From Batillaria attramentaria (Eukaryota; Mollusca; Gastropoda; Batillariidae), in NCBI GenBank assembly GCA_018292915.2, contig JACVVK020000001.1, positions 5,459,501 to 5,523,500 of the forward strand: a stretch of 64,000 nt of DNA, written 5' to 3'. Positions 46,764 to 56,468 of the stretch are shown piece after piece. The translations under genes were made by a program, and so were the position numbers. A model generated the notes under the pieces. It was given only the letters and a program-made list of their open reading frames with translations. It was not told the DNA's origin and ran no database searches. Within the stretch, counting starts at the first letter, position 1; every line of letters begins with the position of its first letter.

Positions 46764-47018
46764 TTGGTATAGTTCGCCCGTTAGGGGATGCAAATGTATA
46801 CCAGTCACTTCCGTCGATATTTCGCATAAACTGAGCAAAGTCGTAGAACGAAGTCAGCGGCCACGTGACTTCACTTCGCCAGACCCCGGAGTACATTTGC
46901 ACCACCTCCAGCGTTGCTGGGATACAGTCGCCCCCGTTAGTGGACGACTGGAGTTTATTTGCCCCTCCTGCTCATTAGTGATATATATTTGCACCCCCTA
47001 ACGGGCGAACTATACCAA
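46764..47018. mobile_element. MITE with 37-bp terminal inverted repeats
   Basis: Left TTGGTATAGTTCGCCCGTTA and right TAACGGGCGAACTATACCAA; pairing extends over 37 positions with 2 mismatches. Interior words such as TACATTTGCACC and TTATTTGCCCC partly repeat the terminal pattern. Superfamily unassigned; no certain target duplication. Confidence 0.7.
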
Positions 47019-47039
47019 CTGAGCGTATAAGTGGGCGCC

Positions 47040-47283
47040 GCAAGGGAGAAAACTGTGCCTGTATGGGAGGACTGGATCTAGCAGTTCGCAACACAGCAAA
47101 AAAAGGAGGGGGGGGGGGGCTGAAGGAAACTGAGAAGAGGCAAGACTGGTGAAGGCCCGGGGAGGGGGGGGGGGTCCTATCGCGCAGCATGTCCCTCACA
47201 ACTCCATGGTGCAAATGGAAACTGTTGGAAACTGCTAGATCTAGTGGTCGCTCTTCCCATACAGGCAAAGTTCTCTCCCTTGC
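47040..47283. mobile_element. MITE or foldback, about 50-bp arms
   Basis: GCAAGGGAGAAAACTGTGCC and TGTATGGGAGGAC...GATCTAGCAGTT on the left pair with AACTGCTAGATC...TCTTCCCATACAGGC and AGTTCTCTCCCTTGC on the right. The interior has two G runs (47108-47119, 47163-47174). Flanking AAGTGG and CCACTT extend the symmetry. Confidence 0.65.
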
Positions 47284-47548
47284 AGCTTCCACTTACTTAT
47301 TCAGTCCCTGTGAGTAGTACTTTTCGCTGCTGCAATCACTGCTTCCATTTTCTTTTTCTTTTTTTTTTTCTTTTTTTTTAATTTTCAAGTAGTTGCAATC
47401 TACTGTCAGAAATCCATGCAGGTTGAACAGTAACCTGACTGAAATCAAATTTGTACACGGTTTGTGTAGTACGTTACATATCCTTACAATTACTAGACAT
47501 TGTCTCGTCCCTGCTCATCAGTTTTTCTGTCCTCCAAGCCCCGGTCAC

Positions 47549-47550
<2 letters not shown>

Positions 47551-47646
<96 letters not shown>

Positions 47647-47652
47647 GTGTGT
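47551..47652. repeat. (GC)n, (GT)n, (GTGC)n microsatellite
   Basis: Alternating GC 47548-47563, GT to 47606, GTGC to 47645. Confidence 0.92.
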
Positions 47653-47767
47653 GTTTTGTCAGTCAGGAGACTCCACAAATCCCTTTCAGCCATACAAATC
47701 GTTTCATCTTCGTTGGTCTGTCTCACTGGATGACGATGTCTCAGTCTCTCTCTTTCTCTGCTGGCAG

Positions 47768-47878
47768 GCCCGAGGTGCAGAACTGGCCTCAGTGTGGAGG
47801 GCGTGGGGTAACCAGGGAGATGTCTGGTCCGTAGCACGGCTCTCCATCCCCAAACAGCTGGCCAGGGCAGGTTATCAG
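47768..47878 (+). CDS. Secreted MAM protein, exon 4 of 5
   Basis: 111 nt, phase 0 on both sides (CTGGCAG|GCC...CAG|GTGTGT), residues 407-443. Encodes RGAELASVWRAWGNQGDVWS and VARLSIP, the MAM strand normally reading W...G..GD.W. The donor GTGTGT is weak-looking but GT-AG. Confidence 0.87.
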
Positions 47879-49187
47879 GTGTGTGTTTCTGTTAATAAGT
47901 CACAACTGTTTGTTTCTGGTTTGTTTGTTGTTAGAGTTTCTTGTTGTTGTTGTCTAGTTTTGTTTTATTTTCTTTTTTCATTTTGTTGTTGGTGGTTGTG
48001 GTTGTTGTTTGCTTGTTTGTTCTTTAGAGGGGGATTTGCTTCTTTCTCCCTTTCTTTTTTTTTCTTTTGTTTTTGTTTTTGTTTGTTGTGTATTTGTTGA
48101 TTTTATTGTTGGGGGGGGTGGTGGTGGTCGGTGGTGTTTTGGTTTGGCGGGGGGAGGGGGGATTGGGGTACGTGGTTTTTTTTATGTTTTAAATTTTTTT
48201 TAAAGGTATGAAAACTCTTACAGTGTTTGTATCTGGCTCCAAGCCTCCTGTTTGCAAAATGTTAGCGTGTTGAAAGTTCGTTCAGGCTGACTGACGCTGG
48301 AAATGTCGAAACTTACCTCCCTCGCTATTACTAATAAAACACTACTAATTAATATCAGAAATTACTGTCACAGTGTGTCAGAACCTACAGCACTTTGCCC
48401 CAGCCTGTTTTTAACGGATCCACACATGCCGTATCTATTTGTAGTAAAATCTTGGGGCAGTCCACACAGAGACGAACGTATTATCTGCCGGAGCGGTGAA
48501 AAGATTTTCAAGTCTGTACACAGTATCAGAGCCTACAGAACTTTGCCCCAGCCAGTGTTGAGTCGCCAGAGTGGTGATGGGATCTGATGATAGTGCGTGG
48601 TGAAGTAATGCTACCACAAACCTAGAGAGATAGTGGCCATGTACTGCCACTACAAACCTAAACTGCAGCTGTATACACACACGTGCACTGGTCCGAACTG
48701 GTCTGGCCTGCAGCGAGATACGCTGGAATGGCAACAGTTGCAGGGGAGGACCTACAAACATCCTTTCAAGTGTACTCGCATATCAGTCACAACCATTATA
48801 CGCTAGGGCTGGCGATGGTCTATCGACAGAGCTCGGACATGCTGGTTCTGCCTGCTGTCAGGCTTTTACCAGCCATGCATGTTGCTGTTCACCGAGTCTA
48901 TCTCGGATCGAAATCGATTATCCTGCAGGTTCAACAGACAGAGCTTTTGCTGATAACGTCCGCTTACCTCAGGTTGCGGGACATTTCGTAATACAAAAAG
49001 ACTATTCCAGTGTAGGTTTTGATGCCGTGTGCGGATTACCTGCTTACGTTCCCGGCTGTGCTCAGAAGCAAAGATACTAGTAAATGTTATATTGCAGAAT
49101 GTTTATATGGCTATGTGTAAATATCACGCCTTGGGGTGGTTATTTGGGAGGGCGGAACGCTCATAAGTAGTCCGTAATCAAACAAGA

Positions 49188-49236
<49 letters not shown>

Positions 49237-49853
49237 GCTGTGACATCGGAAACCACCATCCACCGACAGCAACCGTGAACTGATTGCGTCAGTGAAAACC
49301 CCTCACTACTCATTAAACACACGAGTGAGTACTTCCCCAAAAGCACAAGACTAGACAGCTGAGCGGAAGGTGTTGTCCAGGTTTTCACCTCATAACAGAT
49401 GACTGCACGCATTTTGTGGACACCCTTCGTTTCCTTCCTCCACGCAGGTGATCAGTAAGGGAGTTAATTCTGAACAGATCCTGGCGCCGTTTCTGGCAAA
49501 CCGAGACTCGTTAGTCCCACACCTGCTAGCACCGGTATGGTACCTGTGGCCTAGTGGAGCGGTCACAGTTGACTGATCTTGGAACTCGGGGTTAATTAGA
49601 TGGTTGAAAATAATTATCTACCCCTACAATCTATTTGATGTTCCACATCACTTCCGGCGGCCCACCTCACTTTCTTCCCAGGCACTGGCACGATGGAACT
49701 AGTCTTATGCTTTCGGGGAAGATGTGGTTTGTTATAGTAATCAGGAGTTTTCAAGGAGTCAGCGAGTGCCTTTGTGGGTGGTAGTGGTGGTGGCGGTGTG
49801 TGTGTGTGTGTGTGTGGCGGTTTGTCACGGTGTGTCATGTCGTGTGTGTGCCC

Positions 49854-49927
<74 letters not shown>

Positions 49928-50166
49928 GTTGTTGTTGTTGTTGTTTCGTTTTGTCATGGAATTTTGATGAATGCCTGATGGTACTTTCATTGATCAGCAC
50001 GTCGTCAGACACTGACTCGAGCTGCCGGACTGACTTGTCCACGGCACAGCAAAGGTACTCTGGCTGAATCTACTTCACGATGCATGTTCTCACGAGCCCA
50101 CCAGAAATATCAGTCTCTGTCCAATAAACCAGCAGTAACAAAATCCTATCTCTTTGTGTCGTACAG
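47879..50166. other. Intron 4 of the MAM-protein gene
   Basis: Phase 0, acceptor TCGTACAG. T/G-rich low complexity at 47930-48200. Two related segments near 48365-48400 and 48520-48560 share CCTACAG...ACTTTGCCCCAGCC. (CA)n at 49190-49236 and (GT)n at 49796-49924. The rest shows nothing. Confidence 0.7.
49856..49924. repeat. (GT)n microsatellite
   Basis: About 33 GT dinucleotides, followed by (TTG)n. Confidence 0.95.
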
Positions 50167-50391
50167 ATCGCTTTCGAAGGCATCACCGAGAACGGTTACC
50201 AGGGCGACATGGCCATTGATGACGTCAGCGTGAAGGACGGCGAGTGCCCGAAAGTGGAGGGCATTCAGACAGTGCAGGTCCAGTTCAACACTACCTCATC
50301 AGTCAGGGACGGAAAGAACTTCGCCAGGAACATCAAGAGAATGCGACTCGGCCGACTCAGAAGGAACAGACAGACACGAGGAGGAAACTGA
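50167..50391 (+). CDS. Secreted MAM protein, exon 5 of 5 (C terminus)
   Basis: 225 nt including TGA at 50389-50391, residues 444-517. It completes the MAM domain with IAFEGITENGYQGDMAIDDV and the fourth conserved Cys, C470, in KDGEC. A 47-residue tail follows that is strongly basic at its end (KRMRLGRLRRNRQTR), which could bind polyanions such as glycosaminoglycans or be a proprotein-convertase site; that is inference. Confidence 0.92.
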   Translation: MAFEGITENGYQGDMAIDDVSVKDGECPKVEGIQTVQVQFNTTSSVRDGKNFARNIKRMRLGRLRRNRQTRGGN

Positions 50392-52479
50392 CGTAGTGCG
50401 TTTGTTGTGAGGAGAGACTGATAAGTTTTAGATCTGTGGCTAGGCCATTTGTATAACCGTAGGACAGATATGGTTAAAGACATGTACCAAACCTTACCGG
50501 GTATGGAGGCCATTTTAGCCGAAAGACAGATGGTTGTGGTCCAGACTATACCGTGGTGGACGCAGTTCGTAGGACTTAAAATGCAAGTTGCTTTGCTGGT
50601 CCGTGCCCAGGCAAGCTAAGGCCACACTGAGGTAAAGGTGTTGCATCTCAGCTGATAGAAGACTGTAAAACCAACCTTGGTCTCGTTTTGTGGAAACTAA
50701 CCGTTGCCTTTGAGGTGGCTAGTGTTTGTTTGTTGCTGAATCCGTCTTTCTAAGGTGGTGGTGCGGGAGGAGGAAAGGGGTTGGGATCTGGTACGTGACA
50801 GAGATAATATAAAGGGGAAGTATTACACACACTCATCGATAAGGACAAATAAGGGAACATTTTATACGTCTTCCTCCAGTGACACCGGCAGATTGAGTGT
50901 TGTAAGTATTTTTGGTGCCGGTCGGTCCGACTGTTTTACAGTATCATTTGACAACAAGCCTGCGTTAGAGAAAACCCTGAGAGGCTGACTTTTGCGATGC
51001 AACCACACTACAGAATTATGGTCCCCGTTGTGCGTCACTGACCCACGCGACCAGAATACAATTCAGGCAATCTTCGAGGTTAGAGAGTGCATCTGACAAA
51101 ATTTTCCCTGAGCTGACTTGAGCAATGTCATTGTGACGTACTTCTCTAATGTCATACAGTAACGACCACGACCCTTTATGTAACAACGGATGGTGTTATA
51201 ATTATATATAATGGTGAAAGAAAAGTGTCAAGCTTACCATTTCTGCGCTAGTGTGAAAGAAAGAAAACAGCAACATCAACAACAACAACAAAAACAGAAA
51301 CATGCCCAGAAGAGTAATGTGTCGACCGTCAAGTTAAAGAACTAAATACAGAGAGAAGTGGGCGGAAGGGGGGAGGAGGAGGAAAGGGGAGGGGGGGGGG
51401 TGATCTTGAGTGATAGTTATATCGCAATGTTGACCAAGATTCAAAGATGCAACACCGCAGTAATGGTCAATGCACTGACCGCAGCAAGAGGAAAAACTTG
51501 TTGGGTGAATGTTCTTGGCTTTTTACTTCTGATGGAAAGACAGTGAAAGAAAACGGTTGTTAAACTTCGACCTAACACAAGGGTGCATGGCAAATGTACG
51601 ATGTTTCAAAGCGTGCAGAAATGGTGCTGGATGTGATGTTTTTGACGAGAAATGTACTGTATTTGTTTCTGTAAACAACGCTCTAATTGACGCTACTTTT
51701 TCTTTTTTGAAGAATATATCTTTTTACGCTGTGTTTCTTTGGATTGCAGTTGAAATTATTATTATTATTATTATTATGGCGGTTCTCTTGAAATAGCGAA
51801 CCGTCGACCATTTGTTTAGGGTGATGATTGTTTGTTAACGGTCTACCAGATACCTAATGCCAGATCGAACTGTGAGTGAGGTTATTTCCCAATATTCATC
51901 GCCTTTTTTGTAGATACACTGCATATTATCATGAGAGTAGCGTAGGAAAGACGAGTATATCACAAGAAACCAGTACTGACCTCCATACACTGCTACATCA
52001 GAACGCCCCCATCTCTCTAAAATAATGGCACTGAGGGGAGAGTGTGGGGTGGGGAGAAGGGAGTGGAAAGTATCTGCAACTAAAGTTTGCACCAACGGGT
52101 GAAGTCTTTTAAAGGTATCATTTAGATTGTCAGATGTATAAATATACGCCATGAAACGAATATAATTAAATGTTCAGAGAAAAATTATGTAAAACTGATA
52201 ATTTTAACAAAATACGAATACTAGTGAGTGGAAAGTCTACCACATGAAAATGTAACGTTTTGAAGTGAATTGCATTTGATTTTATGTAAACTATGTACCT
52301 CATCACCTTCTTTTTATATTTGTATTGTGGTATCACTGCACTGTTCAGTAGTGAGTGTGTACATTTTCAATCCTAGAAACGGGAAAGTCAACGTGCAGTT
52401 ACTTTGTTATGTCTTTTTTATTCCTTTTTTATATTTGATGTAAATACAGACCTTGCTCAGTATCCCTGGCTCTACACGT

Positions 52480-52480
<1 letters not shown>
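50392..52480. other. 3' UTR and intergenic, no features resolved
   Basis: No canonical AATAAA close to the stop; ATTAAA occurs near 52166. G-rich run at 51390-51400 and (ATT)n at 51758-51776. No further gene. Confidence 0.5.
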
Positions 52481-52556
<76 letters not shown>

Positions 52557-52580
52557 CCGGAGAGAGAGAGAGAGAGACTT
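52481..52580. repeat. (GT)n then (GA)n microsatellite
   Basis: GT to 52545, GA with one GCCG break to 52577. Confidence 0.93.
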
Positions 52581-52873
52581 ACAGACGGATAGACGGGCCC
52601 AGTTGGTCTCGCCCCACCATGACGGTTACCAGAGCACATTAAAAAAGTGTGTACAAATTGTCGGGTTCAAAACCCGCCACCTACAAATCACGAGTTTGAC
52701 GCTCAACTATCTCAGCTATACAAACAGAGATACAATGACAATGTCAATGACCAAAAACAGAGAGAATTAATGAATAACTTGAACTTTCAGACGGATAATT
52801 TTACAAGGATGTTATGAGCAGAAGTGCTAGTCTCACACCTTATAACCGCTAGAAAACGAACAGAAGGAGAGAG

Positions 52874-53050
52874 GGTAGGTGGGTGGGTGTTTGGGGGGTT
52901 TAACGTCCTTTTCCACCACATACGGATGATATCAAAGACGGGGCAACGATGAAAAAGCCAGCACAAATATTTGGCCCCAGCCGGGATACGAACTCACGAC
53001 CCGAGCATAAGAAGTCCAACGCTCTACCATTCGGCCACCCCGGCTCCCCA
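52874..53050 (-). mobile_element. SINE-A, antisense, full length
   Basis: Complete from (GGGT)n tail to GGGGAGCCGGGGTGGCCGAA head on the reverse strand. 10-bp duplication AAGGAGAGAG at 52864-52873 and 53054-53063. Confidence 0.93.
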
Positions 53051-53063
53051 CAAAAGGAGAGAG

Positions 53064-53694
53064 AGAGAGAGATGCGTTGACATTGCAAACAAATCTTTCC
53101 GGCGAGGTCAGTGACTGGTTTAGTTCACCGCAATCGGGATTCCTACAACGGTTTTCACTACTAGTTCTATACACTTTGGAATCCAAAGCAGATCTGCTTG
53201 CCAAGATAGACCACACCAACACCCTCAGAACCAAGGTCTACCGATGTCAGTTTCCTGGCAAAAATGAAAGCAAAGACAAAAGCAACAACGCGAGAACAAA
53301 CTATGTAGCTGTACAGAACATCCACGGGGTGTACGCAAAATGGACGCGGGTGTTTCAGGTGCTACTCCGCTTCAAAAGTACCACCGCCAGGACAGCAACA
53401 CCGAGTGTTTCCATTTTCAAATTTGAGTAGCACCGAGTGTTTCCAACGTCCTGCTGTCCGTGAAACTGAGAAAAAGGCCCTTTTTCAAACAGACAACGAC
53501 GTTGACTAACGCATTACTACAATGCAAATACGTGCGCATGGTCATGATTAGTTCTCTCTTTTTTTCTCTCTCTCTTTTTTTTTTTTTTTTTTTTTTTTGC
53601 TGCCCCAACTCTTTGCCAGCGCCAGTGGTGTTCGTCCCAGGTAATGGGTAGAATCCACGGAGGGCTCGGAAGCTGGGACAATTTTTATTATGCA
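53064..53694. other. Non-genic; inverted low-copy repeat, poly-T
   Basis: 53330-53376 is the inverse of the repeat at 33236-33330 (GGTGCTACTCCGCTTC). T run at 53576-53598. No gene. Confidence 0.5.
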
Positions 53695-54082
53695 TGATGA
53701 TGGAGATGAGGATGATGGTAAGATGATGCTATGAGGTCCGTGTGGTTTGGGACTGCGGGACAGGACCGCATTCCACGCTTCCTGTCATAAATATCCCGGC
53801 GTTCACCAGGCCCGGGAACTACGACACCTGCGGTGCCGGCCGTGTAATCATCCACATCATCAGATGTGTCATACCAAAGCGAAGCACCCCTAAAGTCGCA
53901 CCCGCGAAGTGGGTGAAACGCGGCTGTGTGGCAACAGCCTCCCCATTGGGTCCATAGCACACCCGCTCTGCGTAGGAGCCGACCTGGGTAGGAAAAATCC
54001 CGCTTGCCTCGGCTGGGACTCGAACCCGGGTCTCCCGCTCCATGGTCCGAAGTACTAACCACTACACTACGGGGGCCGGTGG
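53695..54082 (-). mobile_element. SINE-C (third tRNA-derived family)
   Basis: Reverse strand: CCCGTAGTGTAGTGGTTAGT (A box), GACCCGGGTTCGAGTCCC (B box), a long body with GCGGGATTTTTCCTACCCAG and AGAGCGGGTGTGC, and a (CATCAT)n-like tail near 53700. About 390 bp, longer than SINE-A. A body fragment also occurs at 7815-7850. Confidence 0.75.
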
Positions 54083-54149
54083 TCATGATTATTTCGAACA
54101 TAATTATGGCTTTGCGTGAGAGCAAGCGACGACGAAACTTGTGAAGCGA

Positions 54150-54349
54150 GGGTGGATGGGCGGGTGTTTGAGGGTTTAACGTCCTTTTCCGTCCTATAAT
54201 TTAATTTAAGGGTGATATCAAACACAGAGCAACGACAAAAAAAAAAAAAAAAAGGCCAGCCCAAATATTTGGCCCAAGCCGGAATTCGAACTCACGACCC
54301 GAGCACTGAAGTCCAACACTCTCCTTTCGGCTATCCCGGCTCCCCCTTT
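54150..54349 (-). mobile_element. SINE-A variant, antisense
   Basis: The body carries an extra segment CCGTCCTATAATTTAATTTA and an A15-16 run. 8-bp duplication TGAAGCGA at 54142-54149 and 54350-54357. Confidence 0.88.
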
Positions 54350-54592
54350 TGAAGCGAAGTAGCACCGGATATACCCGAGTCCATTTTGACTGCACCCCGT
54401 GAACGATATTTTTGCGTCTTTTTTTTTGCAGGACGGCACGGCGAATGAGATAGCTTTTGTTTCATGTGGGCAGTACAAATGAGCCATGTAATTGAAAGTG
54501 GCTGCTCGTAGAGCGGAGGAAGAAGGCACCGCAGGTGTGCTGGTAAAGAAGTGCACAGTCTCGTGTAAATACGCGTGGCTTTTTCACTTTCC

Positions 54593-54593
<1 letters not shown>

Positions 54594-54669
<76 letters not shown>

Positions 54670-54746
54670 ACGCACACGCACGCACGCACGCACGCACGCA
54701 CGTGCACACACACACACACACACTGACACACACACGCACACGCACA

Positions 54747-54796
<50 letters not shown>

Positions 54797-54843
54797 CACA
54801 CACACACACGCACGCACGCACGCACACACACACACACACACAC
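54594..54843. repeat. (CA)n with (GCAC)n blocks, 250 bp
   Basis: Pure CA to 54666, GCAC blocks at 54670-54702 and 54807-54822, mixed CA elsewhere. Confidence 0.95.
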
Positions 54844-55399
54844 AGCCGCTCACCAATACAAATAATCACGCACTGAAAATGTCTATAGAAAGGACGAACA
54901 AAGGGCTTAAAAATGAGTAAATCTGTCCGTGTCTTGTTTGTTTATTCACGACATATGTTGTTGGTGTTGTCGTTGTGGGTTTTTTTCCCCTTTCTTTTAT
55001 ATTTTCCCCTTCCTTTGTATTTTCCTCTTTTTTCTCTCTCTCCCCCTTCCTTTCTTTCTTTTGTACTGTCTGTGTGTCTTTCGGCTTTTTCTTTCTTTCT
55101 TTCCTCCTTTCTTTCTTTCTATTTGTTTTTCTGTCTGTCTTTTTTGTCTTTTTTTTTTTTTTTTTTCGTCTTCGTCTTCTTCTTCTTCTTTTGGCTGGGT
55201 GGGAGGGTGGGGTGAGGTCTTTTCTCTGTCGGCCGTCTTCCTTTCTCTTATTACGGGTAACCTCCGTTTCACCGATGGGTGTAAAGAGGAAGAGAAGTGG
55301 GTTTGAAACTGGTTTTCATATACAGTACAAATAACTCACATCCTCGTTACGTTGAATTAAAACGCTTGTTTCTTTTTTGCGTATATTTAGAAATCGAAT

Positions 55400-55401
<2 letters not shown>

Positions 55402-55454
<53 letters not shown>

Positions 55455-55468
55455 GTATTACTTGTGTG

Positions 55469-55550
<82 letters not shown>
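55402..55550. repeat. (CT)n and (GTGC)n/(GT)n microsatellites
   Basis: (CT)n to 55448, a short bridge, (GTGC)n 55468-55513, (GT)n to 55550. Confidence 0.94.
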
Positions 55551-55554
<4 letters not shown>

Positions 55555-56253
55555 ATGCATATGCTTGTTTTGTATTTTGATTTAGCTTTTTTTTCTCTCT
55601 CTTTCCCCTTCGTCTTTTTATAATCTTATGTTGTTGTAGTTTAGCAATGACAGATTGTCAGACAGGTTCTCGTGAACCTATATCTCAATCCTTGTGTAAT
55701 AAAGTTTCACCATCATCATCATCATCATCATCTCTCTCTCTCTCTCTCTCTCATAAAAAATTTAATTTATAGTATTCAATAGAGGTGTCTTATTCAACCG
55801 TTTAAAATCACCTTCACTTCGGACAAGAGGAAGTTTCGAAATACCTAACCCACCCCATTATGCTGTAGCCCTACACTTCAGTTGCAACAATTTCTAGCAA
55901 CACTGCGTCACGAAATTGACAGCTGCTTGGACGAACGCGTGATTGTAAACCGCACCTTCGCAGACACTGACAAGTTTGTCACCTTTCCTATCCACGGAAC
56001 TTGACATAAAGCATTTAATTTGCCATTTTCTGTGAAATCGTGTAATTTCAATACATTGACAATTATTCTGGGCACCCACTGTCCATGTATGTCGAGATTT
56101 GGAAGGGAAAAAAATCCAGTTTTAGTTGAACTCTCCAAGATGACATTGGCACTAAAATTCCATCAGGACAGAAACAAATTTATTAAACGGCAAAGAGACA
56201 GGTGATTGGTCCGATTCGCCAGTTGTCATGGCCAACCGTAGGTCAGTGTACCC

Positions 56254-56310
56254 CGGTGGGGTTTGATGAATGTTTCGGACAAAACGTCCTTTCCCGTCCT
56301 ATAAATTTGG
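56254..56310 (-). mobile_element. SINE-A 3'-end relic upstream of the IL-17 gene
   Basis: TGTTTCGGACAAAACGTCC and TTTCCCGTCCTATAAATTT align with the variant SINE tail at 54160-54210 (TGTTTGAGGGTTTAACGTCC, TTTTCCGTCCTATAATTT). The rest of the element is absent or decayed. Confidence 0.5.
56300..56306 (+). promoter_or_regulatory. TATA-like box (TATAAAT)
   Basis: Lies 157 bases before the predicted start codon of the IL-17-like gene, allowing a 5' UTR of roughly 125 bases. It falls in SINE-derived sequence. No start site is visible from sequence alone. Confidence 0.3.
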
Positions 56311-56456
56311 AAGTTTGTAAAGAACGGATACATTATCCAAGCACAGTGTGATGTATGCACGAGTCATTCACTGCAGGCCATAGTTAGTGGTTATTCTCGC
56401 AAACTCGCAGTTTCACAACGTCGGTGAGGTGTTCGTACAACAAACGTACAAACATC

Positions 56457-56468
56457 ATGATGTTTTCG
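56457..56468 (+). CDS. IL-17-like cytokine, exon 1 of 2 (four codons)
   Basis: ATG ATG TTT TCG followed at once by the strong donor GTAAGA at 56469. It reads M-M-F-S in phase 0 and joins exon 2, which starts in phase 0 with a hydrophobic YIVITIVLGARL, giving a complete short signal peptide. This exon was found by pairing; it is the only nearby ATG found that gives an in-phase signal peptide with a good donor. A different upstream exon 1 remains possible. Confidence 0.6.

Larger units (their letters stand above)
54358..56253. other. Non-genic; microsatellite-rich
   Basis: Low-copy repeat 54356-54415. Complex (CA)n/(GCAC)n at 54594-54843. T-rich 54975-55200. (CT)n 55402-55448. (GTGC)n/(GT)n 55465-55550. 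At 55655-55755 a segment with TGTGTAATAAAG and (ATC)n looks like a retroelement 3' end. No gene. Confidence 0.65.
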
